The position numbers and the translations under genes are program-made. Of a stretch of 64,000 nt of DNA, positions 46,934 through 57,975 are shown piece after piece. A model generated the notes under the pieces. That model had not been told where the DNA came from and searched no databases. It was given only the letters and a program-made list of their open reading frames with translations. Source of the DNA: Rhizophagus clarus (taxonomy: Eukaryota > Glomeromycota > Glomeromycetes > Glomerales > Glomeraceae); the NCBI GenBank assembly GCA_015698045.1, contig BLAL01000334.1, forward strand, positions 186,001 through 250,000, written 5' to 3'. Positions within the stretch are counted from its first letter, which is position 1. Each line of letters opens with the position of its first letter.

Positions 46934-48333
46934 TTATTTCCTATACAACCCATAATTCTCTAATAAACTATTTATATACCGACCTTCCTCCTCCGTGTTA
47001 TAAGAGTCACTAGAAAGTATATCATCGTCAGCTATGCTATCGTTAGCCGTACCATTGTTGGCCGCACTATCGTTAGCCGCACTATCGTTAGGCCTACCAT
47101 CGTTAGTCGCACCATCGTCAGCCGCACCTGCTCCATCGTCAGCTGCTCCATCACCACCATTATCTACATCATTACCATCATGAGAATCGTCGTCCGAATG
47201 TGTAAATTTATCCCTATTTTCCAACTTTTGCTAAAAATAAATAAATAAATAAATAAACTGTAATTCAAATAATTCACATTTTGCAAATTGTAAATTAAAA
47301 ACTTACTAAGTTGTTAATTATCTTCGACTTCATTATACTTTCGCTCATTTGAATGTTTTGATTATTAGGATTTAAGTACGTTTCACATATGCTAATCGCA
47401 TAAGCTATTTGGGTTTTTGAGGGATTTTTATTTTCTTTTCGCAACTTATCAATTATCAGCGACATATATGTCGTAGGTTGCCCATCTTTAACCTTTTTAA
47501 ATAGGTTGTTGTAACATCTTTTCACCTCCGGCTTACTCTTCCATTCCTGAATCTTTGACGGACTAACCTGAGTGTTAATAGACGATAATTTATGCCCAGT
47601 CGCTTCAAAAACAGAATACATAACATCTTTGACTCTAGACGTGAACGTCTCTCGTATGCTTCTATGTTGTTGTACTAACTATTAAAAAAAAATATTAGTA
47701 TGAAATTTAATAAAATTCATAATTGCTTTAACTTACAGTCGGGGCAATTTTTTTTTCGAAAAAAATAATCCATTGATTTTTTTTGAACTGGCGTATAAAT
47801 TCCGGGTTTTTATCTTTTAAATATTTTTCAGTAGCGAGTCTGTACTCGTCTTGCGAAGGATAAATAAAATTTTCAAATAAAATTTTTGACACCTTCTTAA
47901 CGAACTCCTAATCAAACGAGGTTAGCATTTCAGATTTACATTAAATAATATTCATCTTTATTACCTTTATATACTCCAGATCTATTGTATTATTATTTTT
48001 GTTATCATCATTGAGCTTTTTTTCTATGCCCGAGAGACGGGTTTCGAGATTTTTTTGTCCGGTGATAAGAACTTCAAGCTTAGAAATTATCTGCGAATTG
48101 GTTCTTAATAGTTTCTCTATTGATTTTTTATTAACTTTAACAATAAAATATAATTTACTATATATTATATAATTTCTTATAAAAAATATGATACATATCA
48201 TGTCATATATACCTTCAACGTTATCGTCTGATAATCTTATTCGTTTCTCGGCTTCACTACTTTTCTCAGTATTACGTCTTGAAATTCTTTCATTATCATC
48301 AATATTTCATTTTTCACCACGTTTTGTAGCCAT
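46934..48333 (-). CDS. Transposon accessory protein: coiled coil with acidic Asp/Ala tail (five exons, one early stop)
   Basis: Exons 48333-48213, 48134-47965, 47907-47737, 47678-47307 and 47230-46934, all GT-AG and in phase, would give 376 codons. The start MATKRGEK is followed at codon 9 by TGA (48307-48309), plausibly a CGA-to-TGA mutation; otherwise the frame is open. Residues 40-100 form a coiled coil (SIEKLLRTNSQIISKLEVLI, ETRLSGIEKKLNDDNK). The middle is basic/aromatic (EFVKKVSKILFENFIYPSQD; FIRQFKKNQWIIFFEKK). The tail is an acidic DGAADDGAGAADDGATNDG repeat. I do not recognise the family. Lying inside the element and facing away from the transposase, it is probably an accessory DNA- or protein-binding factor. 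Use of a downstream start is possible. Confidence 0.6.
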
Positions 48334-49481
48334 CGGGATAATATGTGAGGGAGGAGATATGAACTAAACTCGAAAAAGAGAAAAAGATATTACTAGAAAT
48401 TTGAAGAGGAACTAGAAATACGAAAGGAGAAAAATATGAGAAAAAGGGGAAAGACATGAACCAGAAATTTGAAAATGAGGAACTAAAAATACGAAAAAGT
48501 GGAAATACATGAACCAGATGTTCAGAAAAAGGAGGCAAGCTGTCATAACGTCATTTCCACCATTCTATACTAAAAAAGAAAAAAAACTTGTGAAATATTG
48601 CGAAAAATGGATAAACTAATGCGAAATATTACGAAAAATGAATGAACTAATGCAAAAATTTTGCATCGTGATATTACAAAAAAAAAATTGTAACACTTTC
48701 ATGAGAGAATTTTTAAAAAAACTCTCGTAAAAGCATATAGTACAATCGAAGTATTAATCAACATCCATTTATAAAAAAATAAGATGTTACACATGTTGGG
48801 GCTTTGTATGCATGGCAAAAAAAAGTTGCAGCCAGTGAACTCATTTGGCTAATCAGATTGATAGTGATCTTGAACGCTTATAACTGATTATCGCATAAAT
48901 TTGTGGCTGATCATCCGTCCATTATTGTAAAATGTGTTAAGCCAATAAATTTGCGGTTGATTATCAGATGATTAGCCAATTGAATAAGCCGTATTAGCCA
49001 TCCAGATTCTTACAGCCCGTTACAGCAAATTCAATATATGCGAAATATTCAGCACTTTTGCTGTCAGGTTCACGGGTTGACAGGTTGCCGGCAAGTTGAA
49101 ATAGTAAACAAAATAATAAACAATATTTATATGTTACATCATAGACTTGTTACATTTATTTTTAGATTTGCCAGCCCACGAACTCAGTAAGTTCCTGGCA
49201 GCAAAATTGCTGAGTGTTTCGCATATTTTAAATTTTGCTATAATGCGTAAATTTGCGAATGATTCCGCGATATTAGCCACCAGATTCTTACAGCCAGTTC
49301 CATTCATTAATGCATAAATTTGCGTAGTCGTATCTATTCAAATAACTCAATCAATTGTAATCCATTCAATTAATTCATAAATTTTTACAATGAAATATAA
49401 TTTTATTAGCACACAAAATCTCATATAAATTGAATAGTGAATTGATACTTTTCATCAAATTTGACGCGTTAATTTAGCAAC
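48334..49481. other. Spacer between the two divergent transposon genes
   Basis: Holds short purine-rich repeats (GAACTAGAAATACGAAA-like, 48400-48530), a foldback unit at 49036-49226, and clusters of ATGCGAAATATT and AATAAATTTGCGG motifs. It probably contains both promoters. No further gene is seen. Confidence 0.45.
49036..49226. repeat. 191-bp foldback repeat inside the transposon
   Basis: The left arm ATATGCGAAATATTCAGCAC, continuing TTTTGCTGTCAGG, matches the inverse right arm ATATGCGAAACACTCAGCAA, continuing TTTTGCTGCCAGG. The arms are around 45 bp with several mismatches. It could be a nested miniature element or a regulatory hairpin between the two promoters. Confidence 0.55.
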
Positions 49482-52426
49482 ATGAGTTTCAAATGCCCCC
49501 TTTGTATGCGAATATTTAGTCAACGCTTTGCATATACTCAACACGCCCAAAAATGCTTAAAAAATGTAGAAGTAGAAGTAGAAGAAGATGATGATAATAA
49601 TGATAGTGAAAAATATAGCAGTGAAATGGATACAAGAAGTAATCTAAGTAGTGAATATGAAAATGATAAAGTTGAGGTAATTATGTTATTTCAGATTATT
49701 CTTTTTAAAGCTCTCAAGAAAAAGCTCAAATTATACTAACTCATTTGGTTTATAATTTTAGGTGAATGATGATAATGATGTACAAAATATGTCATTTGAC
49801 AGTATTGGAAGTGCAATATCAGAGATGAGCCTTGAAGATAGTAACTTTGAAAATATATTAGATTCATCTGAAGAGCCTGAAATTTTTGAAGAACCCAAAA
49901 ATCTCAATACCAAAACTTGCACAGAATTTCCTAATGATGCTTATAAAGATCTAATGTTATTAGTAACGAAATATAAAATAAACAATAAAGGTGGTAATGA
50001 AATAATACGTTTTTTTAATAAACATTCAAATCATACAGAATCACCATTACCAAAAAATATCGAACAGGGACGAGCATTTATGAATAATATGAAGTTTTCT
50101 AATTTAGAATTTAGTAAAGTTCTTATAACAAAACATGAGGATAAAGATTATTTTCTTTATTATCAAAACTTAATACAGTGCATCAAAAATATCTTAACTG
50201 TTCCTGACATAACACAAAATTTTGCGCTATCTTACGAAAACTATGAGGTAAATAGTAAATATTAGTTAATTCAATAATCTAAATAATATTTATTTTAATT
50301 TATTTATATTATTTTATAGTATAATAGAGAAAGTATTTACAGTGAACAAAACACTGGAAAATGGTGGAAAACTACGCAAGAATCTTTACTTACTGGTTCC
50401 AAATTATTATCAATTATTTTATATTCAGATGCAACAACTACAGATACATTAGGAAAAAGTCAATTGCATTCAATATATATTACATTAGGTAATATTCCAA
50501 TATGGCGTTGTAATAAACAGGATGCAAAGCAACTTTTGGGATATTTACCAATTTTAGAAGCTGCAAATAAAGATCTGGTTCGTGATACCTTTCATAAATC
50601 TTTACGTCATTTACTAGAACCAATTATTTTATTAAAAGATGGTATAGACCTTTTTATAAATAATGAAAATACCTGGTTTTATCCTAGAGTTTCAACTATT
50701 ATTGCAGATTGGCCGGAGGCTGCAAGTTTTTGTTTAGTTTATAAATCCTCCAATTCAAACCTTCCATGTCACTCCTGTTTAGTTAAAAGGGAAAATCTTG
50801 CAAATATAGACTTATCGGTTAACGATGTAATACTAAGAACTCATGATGAAATGCGTAAACATTTTGAAAATGATACACAAAGATCTGTTTGCATAGAATC
50901 TGTACATAATTTTTTTTGGGATTTACCGTAAGTATGCAAAAGTAGAAATAATTATAATAACATATATATATATTAATTATAAATATTTATATTATCAAGG
51001 AATATAAATATCTACTTGGCTACCGTTCCTGACAGAATGCATCATTTAGATTTAGGATTATTTCATTATCAAATTATCTTCACGTGCGATATCTTAAAAT
51101 CGCAACATGTTAATGGTAATAAATTAGTTGAAGAAGTAAATCGCCATCTAGCAGCAATTCCACGTTTTCCTGGCATTAAAATTTTTTCCAATGGACTGCA
51201 GTCAATTGCAAGATTAACTGCTAGTGAATATCAAAGTTTGATGAAAGTCATGATATTTGTTATTGATAATTTATATGATGAAAATAATAACGAAGTAGAT
51301 AATTTTGTAAATAATGATGATCTTACAAAATTGTACGAATATTGGAATGAAATGTATATTTTAAGTAGATATGAAGAATTTAGTGAAAGTGACTTGGAGA
51401 AATTTAATGTATGTATTAAAATTTTAGTAAAATTGAAAATTTAAATTAAATAAATTAAATTAACATTTAAATTTTAGGATGCAATACATAGATGGGCCCG
51501 GATGTTTGTCAAGGCTTTTAAATTTGTTTCTCCTTCCAATTTGAAGTTACCTAAATTGCATTCATGGGTTTATCATATTATTGACTCAATACGATCTTAT
51601 GGCGCAATAAATGGCTATACTACAGAAACTTACGAAAGTCTTCACAAATATTTCGTTAAAATACCCTATCGAATTAGCAATAAAAAAGATGTCGAACCTC
51701 AGCTTTTACGAACTGTAAGTATTTGAAAATTTTATTTATTGTATATATTTATTATATAACTTAAGATGGAAATTAAATTAATAGATAAAACGTCAAGCAA
51801 TATCTATTAGAATGTCTCAACATTCAGTGAATCCGGCAAAAACACCTCGCACTTGTAAATTTTCTGCAAGACTCTTTGAATTCTCTTTACAAGATGCAAA
51901 TACATTTTTTAATGAAAAAAAAGATTCCGTAGACAATAAAATGCGGACTGGTTTTGCTAGATTTATAAGTTGTCTGGATTCATATCTAGATTTACTTGAT
52001 GGTTTCACAATTATTGGTGAAACCCGAATAAACATATATGGATCGGTAACACTGGAAAATGGTGCCATAATGTGTGCCACAAACAGGTATCATAATAAAG
52101 TATGGTTTAGCGACATAGCTATTTCAATGGATTCTGAAGAATCAAATGATTATATATCAGACAAAGGACTTTATTATGGACAGGTATTTTTCCAATTTAT
52201 GTAATAATTTATTATAAAAGTATTAATAAATATTTATTATTTATAGGCCTTATTGTTAGCAGAAGTATTAACAGACCCACCGCTAAATCTCGCATTAATT
52301 CAATGGTACGATTTTAAATCTAAAAGGAACCCATATTTATATGGATGTCCTCACTTAAAATTGATAGAATTATATAACTTTGTAGCTATAGAGTCTATAC
52401 ATGGTGTCGTTCACATAGTACCCTGA
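49482..52426 (+). CDS. Plavaka-type transposase (seven exons, 837 aa, apparently intact)
   Basis: Exons 49482-49676, 49762-50247, 50320-50927, 51000-51408, 51478-51714, 51785-52183 and 52247-52426. All splice sites are GT-AG, every phase fits, and no stop interrupts the 837 codons. The N-terminus is a C2H2 finger, CPLCMRIFSQRFAYTQHAQ with a following Cys. Exon 3 has the family core LYSDATTTDTLGKSQLHSIY and LPCHSCLVKRENL. Exon 4 has ATVPDRMHHLDLGLFHYQI. Exon 5 has YTTETYESLHKYFVKIPYR. These are the landmarks I associate with Plavaka (CACTA superfamily) transposases of fungi; the exact catalytic acidic triad was not assigned. It cuts and pastes the element at its termini. An intact frame suggests recent activity. 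Confidence 0.85.
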
Positions 52427-52565
52427 TTTGATAAACAAAATGAATATTTCGTAAATAAATATATTTTTTAGTCACTTGATATAGGAGTTTTGATTTATTT
52501 TAATAAAATTATATCCTTAAAAGAATTTATGGTCACGTTTTGCATATCATAAATAAAATGCAGAT

Positions 52566-52812
52566 TTATTTATTTAATTATTAACAACGCAGGTGTGACA
52601 TAAATAAATCGTGACTGAAATTTGTGTTCAATTTGTGTTGATAATTCTGGTAAAAAATTATTAATTTTGGCCAAATTTCGTTAAATTTGTTAAATTTGTG
52701 TTGAATTTGTGTTGAAATTGTGTTGCGTAATTTTTTATTTATCACAAGGGGATGATATTTAGTAATTGTATGTACGATGTACAAGATTTTTTTTATGATT
52801 TTTTTAAGAAAT
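52566..52812. repeat. Inner inverted repeat, right copy
   Basis: Inverse of 46612-46855. It begins about 140 bp after the transposase stop, so the inner repeats closely bracket the two main genes. Similarity fades outside 52812. Confidence 0.8.
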
Positions 52813-53216
52813 GTACGCAAAATATTTAATTATTTTTAATTAAATTGATTAAAAAAAATTAATTTTTTTAAGAAATGTATGCGAAATATTTAAAATTCAA
52901 TAGAATGTGCTAATAATAAATTGTTTTATTTTTAAATATGATATATTGATATTTATATTTAAAACAATTAAACATGTACATGATTTAATTAATATGTTTA
53001 ATGATGAAAAGTGTAATAAATTAAATTTAATTGAAACGAGAAATAAAATCAAACCAAAGAGGTATTGTTCAAATTTTATTTAAAGTGACATTTTACGACT
53101 TTCTTTCAAATTTTTACTCATCCCAAAATCAAATTATAAAAATCAAATCTAAACTAATAATGCCTCGTCACACACGTTCACGTTGATCTCACTATAACGT
53201 CCATTGGAACTGGGCT
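52813..53216. other. AT-rich spacer inside the transposon
   Basis: Contains a direct repeat of TTTTTTAAGAAATGTA(C/T)GC at 52800 and 52866. No gene is seen. Confidence 0.45.
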
Positions 53217-53783
53217 ATGATGGATGAACTTGTTGACATACGCCGAGACAGAAACCGCGCCTACCACAATATTAATGGTAGAAGCCGCTATGATTTTTAG
53301 GACTCTGTTGCCAATAGGTTCATATGACTAATATCTATAATTTCTTTAAGAAAGAATTTAAATTCAAATTAACCAATCCATTTAATTGAATCAGAATAAA
53401 TAGAATATTTTGAACGAGGGTTTCTGGGCAACAGTGCAGCCAAAAGTGAAGGAACCTCGTCAGGGATTACCATGTAAGTAAATAAATAAAATTACATTCA
53501 TATAAATTAAATGTATTTATCGAATATTCAACTGATTTTGATATTTAGAACTATGTCCTTTATCGTAATGGTAACCCTGGGCGGCGGCTGTGGACGCGTA
53601 CCGGCCAAAAATATTATCGTGAATTTAGAACGAGATTTTGGAAGAGGCCGGGTAATTATACTATAATAAAATTTATAATTAATATTTACGTTCATGTTTT
53701 AAATTTGATAAATTTGATCAATTTTAGTCACGCGTAATAATCGTAGGAGAAGGAGAAACTTACCTACGTATCGTAGAAGATAA
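53217..53783 (+). pseudogene. Degenerate Myb/SANT-like DNA-binding gene of the 9.5 kb element
   Basis: Pieces read in order: MMDELVDIRRDRNRAYHN, then GRSRYDF-stop-DSVANRF; after a gap, RVSGQQCSQK-stop-RNLVRDY ending at a GTAAGT donor; then NYVLYRNG, QKYYREFRTRFWKRP with a donor; and a last exon TRNNRRRRNLPTYRRR and stop. Tryptophan spacing (FW..., KW..., FW) and the arginine-rich tail fit a compact Myb/SANT-like domain. Both internal stops replace tryptophans that are intact in the relative at 60.1-60.5 kb (TGG to TAG and TGG to TGA). It sits downstream of the transposase on the same strand. In PIF/Harbinger elements such a gene aids transposase targeting; here that role is inference. Confidence 0.65.
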
Positions 53784-54180
53784 TTATTTTTATTTTTTTA
53801 TTATTTATTAAGTGAGTAGCTAGGCCCAGTCCGTACCAAATATCTGCTGGAGACTCACGTTTTTTTTGGGCTGTGACTGATACTGACGTTCACGCCGTAT
53901 AGCCTGGGTACTATTTTATAAAATAGTAGCGAACAAGTATCAAATGTGTATTTTTTTATTAAGTTATAATAAAAATTAGAATTTACTTTAATTTTAACAT
54001 AAAAATTGTAAATAATAAAAAATTCGTAAATAAAAATAAATTTGTTTTCCCAAACTTAAAAAAAAAGGTGTTTATATAAAAGAAAAGGTGTTTATATTAT
54101 TTTTGATTATTCAATAGTATCACATGCCCCTTGTATACGTTCTACTGCATACGCAGCTTTAACGATCGAATAGTAATATT
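53784..54180. other. Spacer between the SANT relic and the right subterminal array
   Basis: AT-rich. An imperfect repeat of AAAGGTGTTTATATAA / AAAGGTGTTTATATTA lies at about 54065 and 54085. Nothing else is seen. Confidence 0.4.
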
Positions 54181-54830
54181 AAATTTTCAAAATATTTTAA
54201 CCGTAATATTACGCAGGTTTACAGTCTCGTAAATTTTCAAAATATTTTAACCGTAATATTACGCAGGTTTACAATCTCGTAAATTTTCGAAATATTTTAA
54301 CCGTAATATTACGCAAGTTTACAGTCTCGTAAATTTTTGAAATATTTTAACCGTAATATTACGCAGGTTTACAGTCTTGTAAATTTTCGAAATATTTTAA
54401 CCGTAATATTACGCAGGTTTACAGTCTCGTAAATTTTCGAAATATTTTAACCGTAATATTACGCAGGTTTACAGTCTCGTAAATTTTCGAAATATTTCAA
54501 CCGTAATATTACGCAGGTTTACAGTTTTGTAAATTTTCAAAATATTTTAACCGTAATATTACGCAGGTTTACAGTCTTGTAAATTTTCGAAATATTTTAA
54601 CCGTAATATTACGCAGGTTTACAGTTTTGTAAATTTGCAGAATATTTTGACTGTAATATTGCGTAAATCTTACGATATTGAAAACTTGCGTAATATTTTG
54701 ACCGTAATATCACATAAATCTTACAAAATTGTAAACTTATGTAATATTTCGAAATTTTTTGAAATATTATGCCATAAACTTTTGTAAACTTACAAAATCG
54801 TAAACTTACGCAATTTTTCGCCCTATAAAA
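54181..54830. repeat. Right subterminal tandem array, 50-bp unit
   Basis: Nine well-conserved 50-bp units (54181-54630) plus degenerate copies to 54830. Each unit contains ATTTTAACCGTAATATTACG followed by CAGGTTTACAGTCTCGT. The core CGTAATATTACG is a perfect 12-bp palindrome in nearly every unit. Regular spacing and terminal position suggest transposase-binding sites. Confidence 0.85.
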
Positions 54831-54840
54831 TTTCCTGATG

Positions 54841-55846
54841 TAAAAAACAATCCTAAAAAAAGCAAATGTAATATTTCAAAATATTGATCCTATTAATATT
54901 AAATTATAGATAGTATTAAATTATAGATAGTATAATTTTTTTAAAATATTATAAATTATTTGTTAAAGATTTATTGAATAAAAAATAAATTATAAAATTA
55001 TAATAAAAAAATTATTTTATAAATCATAATAAAACTAGTTTTAATAATATTAATAAAATCATACTGCATAATTCCTATAAAAATAAAATATATTAAATTT
55101 ATTTTATTATTTATATTTATATATAATAAATATCTAAAAAAATACCATTTTATTTAATTTTTATTTTTTTATAATAAGACATAAATTAGATAAAATAGTG
55201 TTTTTTAAATATTTTTTTATAAATATAAATACTATAAATTTAATATATTTTATTTTTATAGGATAAATATTTGAAAATAAATAAATTATATAATTAAAGT
55301 AAATAATAAAAATATTAGTTACATTTAATAATAAAAATAAAAATATCTAAAGATATAATAGGCAATTATTAAATATAACAGTTAGTAAAAATATTTCAAA
55401 AATAAGAGAAAAATTTTTTATATTATGATATTACAATATAAATTATTAGTATAATATAACTTTATAGTCTACTATAATATATATATAAATTTAAAGTTAA
55501 TTAAAGTTGGTTTAATGATTAAAATCAATGATTTTTAAATTTTAATTATGACCAAATTTGTAATACCAATACAAATCATATTAAAATTAAAATTTTTAAG
55601 TTATATGTAATACCAAATTATTATAATATATCATTTTAACAAATAAGAATATATATTTATCTGATTTTTAAGAATACTTTTATAAACTTTAAAATTAAAA
55701 ATTTCACTTTATTCAGTTATATTTAATCAAAGAAAATTATTAATTATATAGTTATTTTAATATAATAAACTACTATTATATTTGACAATTTCTTTTTCTT
55801 GCTTGTAGAGCATCCTATTGTGAAGCATATAGTTTTTGATCTTTAC
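54841..55846. other. Very AT-rich spacer between the transposon and the polymerase relic
   Basis: Almost pure A/T. It contains no gene that I can support, only short inverted AT stretches (for example around 55080-55260). Confidence 0.45.
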
Positions 55847-56032
55847 CTATTTTTTAGCCGTCTCAATTTCCCTTTCAGTATAAAAATTTTCTATGTCTTG
55901 ATGAAATAATCCTTGCATAAAAAGATCATAAGGATATTTTCTCTTTATCTCTTCCATTTGAAACTCTTTTTCACATTCTAATTTATGATATTCTAATACT
56001 TGTATCTGGCTTTCATCTTTGCCAAAACTCAT
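55847..56032 (-). CDS. Small charged protein of unknown function near polymerase relic (61 aa)
   Basis: Open frame MSFGKDESQIQVLEYHKLEC and onward to IETAKK, rich in Glu/Lys and aromatic residues, predicted helical. Lies on the same strand as, and downstream of, the Maverick-type polymerase relic, so it is probably an accessory ORF of that element or a fragment of one. I do not recognise it. Confidence 0.35.
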   Translation of the reverse strand: MSFGKDESQIQVLEYHKLECEKEFQMEEIKRKYPYDLFMQGLFHQDIENFYTEREIETAKK

Positions 56033-56257
56033 ATTAAATTTCTTTATACTAAATGCTATTTATCTAGCAGAATTTATCAAGAGGCTCTAATGGGAGTTTT
56101 TTGATAATTTCAGCAATTGTATCTGCTTTTTTATAAATGCATTGTATATCAAACGTAATGATTTACTTAACTAATGTTTTTTATTTCAATTGCTAAATTT
56201 CACTTACATTATTCTCTAGGCAAAAAATATCTTTGTAAGAAGCTTTGCCAAAGATGA

Positions 56258-56605
56258 CTAGATTGCCATTGCTTTAAACATCTGCTCTATTTCATCATTT
56301 GATCTTTCGTGATTCTCCTCCTTAGCTATTTGATAATAAAACTCATATAATTCCTCTAGACTGGCAAATAGATTATTATCTTCATACTTTTTGCAATAAT
56401 TTTCTAGCCTTTCGGTATATACTTCTTCCTTAGGGAACATCTTTACTGCAAGTGTTTTAATATAGTTATTCAGATCCTTTTCAGCTCGCAGTTTCTATAG
56501 ATAATCTCCATAATTTTTTGCAAGATTATCATATTTTCTGCCTTTTTGCAATGCAGTTTTTATGACTTTTATTTGCGCAAGTTTTATATCCTTATGATCG
56601 ACCAT
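56258..56605 (-). pseudogene. Accessory ORF of the Maverick-type element, one internal stop
   Basis: From the ATG at 56605 the frame reads MVDHKDIKLAQIKVIKTALQ and continues to DYL, where TAG (56495-56497) interrupts, then resumes in frame KLRAEKDLNNYIKTLAVK and MFPKEEVYTERLENYCKKYE to the stop after FKAMAI. Total about 115 codons, strongly helical and charged. The single TAG fits CAG to TAG. It lies directly downstream of the polymerase relic on the same strand. Function unknown. Confidence 0.45.
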
Positions 56606-56789
56606 TTTTGTATTGTTTCTACTATAATGATAGAAAAACTTTAATTAATAAAATTATATTCTTTGATAATTTTTACCCAAAAAAAATATTTATTATAAAG
56701 GATCTATTCCTTGACATGAAGTTTAACTTTCATAGCCCTTTCTTCTGTTTTTCAGGAGATATTTCAGATGCTATTAGGCATTTATATAA

Positions 56790-57975
56790 TCCAATTTACT
56801 AATGTCCATATAGAAGATTCGAATTCCATCAAGTAAGATCTAACGCTTGTTATCATATGGATTCAGCCCTATCTTATTTACTCTCTCCAGATATATTTGA
56901 TGATCATAACTATGAAGACCATACATATCATGCCAGGTTAGTTTCTAATTCCTAAGACATTCTAGAAATTTATCATATCAAAGTTCTCACTTAACTACAC
57001 ATTTCTTAACACCCTTTACCTTCTGAATACTATGCTTTTTTTCCCATTTCTTTTCACCCTGAGATTTTCTATATTATTCCTCTTCTAACTTTTTTTCATA
57101 ATCTGCATCCATCTCAGGGGTTTTAGGATCATGTCCTGCTGGAAGAACTGAATACATTTTCAGCTTTAAACATACTGATTTACCTATTAGGTTTCTCTTT
57201 ATCTCATCCTTCATCAGAAATAAGTCTCCTGAATAGTTAAAATCAAAAATGTCTGATCTTTCTGCCCGATTTTTATAAATATCCTCAGTTTCTATCCATA
57301 TGATGAGCGAGTCTGTATCAGTATACAGTAAACAAGCCTTATCTCCATAATGAGACTTTATGTAACTGTACTAAAAGTTATACATCATAGCCTTGCTAAT
57401 GTCAAGAATTGCCTGCCCTACATAGATTAGTTTGTTTAGTGTTACTATACTTTTTAACATATGAACAGCTGTAATTCCTCTATCGAATTGTTTGAAACTC
57501 ACAAATAATAGAGAACTTGCTAGACGTCTAATTTTTTTATCATCTTCTGTTCAGAGTAGTTCTACTCTCATATGTTTTCAAACATTTTCCATCTGTTTGC
57601 CAAATACTGCATTATTCTTTAGTTTATAATACATAACCCCAAATTTGTCCCCATTAGCTTTAGCAATTTTATGCTTGAGAATATTTTCCTTAATATAGTC
57701 TTTCATCCATGGAGACTGCCAGAATTTTAATCCACCATAAATCTTTATAACTTTCATCTCCAATTTCATGTATAACTGGAGTGCACGATAATAGATCACA
57801 TAGTTCTTTTTGAGATAAAGGATCTGAACTAACTTCTCTTTAAACATATATTTTCCACTTCCAACTTCTTTATCATTGACTAACCTTTTATTATATAAGC
57901 TAAGCCAGTCTTCTGAAACTATCTGCTTTTCAGGCACTAATGGGTAATCTGCAAAGAAATCATGCAAGTGCACTG
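56790..57975 (-). pseudogene. Protein-primed DNA polymerase B relic (Polinton/Maverick type), C-terminal part
   Basis: Minus-strand fragments follow the family in order: HLHDFFADYPLVPEKQI, FWQSPWMKDYI, YYKLKNNAVFGKQMENV (polymerase motif B region), LNKLIYVGQAILDISKAMMY, then LLYTDTDSLI, the motif C with both catalytic Asp present, and near the end GLNPYDNKR followed by ILLDGI. About eight in-frame stops and no intact start show it is dead. Several stops fit CGA-to-TGA or CAR-to-TAR changes. Polintons are self-synthesising virus-like transposons that use this polymerase for replication. A linear mitochondrial plasmid origin is the alternative. The upstream part continues at 63694-64000 beyond the nested insertion. 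Confidence 0.8.

Larger units (their letters stand above)
45301..54840. mobile_element. 9.5 kb CACTA/Plavaka-type DNA transposon
   Basis: Left terminus CATCAGGAAATTTTATAG, followed by TGTGAAAAGTTGCG. The right terminus read inversely is CATCAGGAAATTTTATAG, then GGCGAAAAATTGCG. Similarity extends into subterminal CGTAAT-rich repeats. The flanks are TTA at 45298-45300 and TAA at 54841-54843, which allow a 2-bp TA target duplication. Inside lie a Plavaka-type transposase (+), an accessory coiled-coil gene (-), a degenerate SANT-like gene (+), inner inverted repeats at 46.6 and 52.6 kb, and a 50-bp repeat array at the right end. Plavaka elements belong to the CACTA superfamily and are common in Rhizophagus. 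The element could instead be two nested units, given the inner repeats. Confidence 0.75.

Noticed and set aside
54181-54830. Possible CRISPR array (regular 50-bp period)
   Set aside because: The whole 50-bp unit is repeated with no variable spacers, it lies at a transposon end, and the genome is eukaryotic.
55847-57975. Alternative genetic code in the polymerase region (stops read as amino acids)
   Set aside because: All three stop codons occur, at positions expected to be Arg, Gln or Tyr, and catalytic positions are also changed; ordinary decay explains this better.
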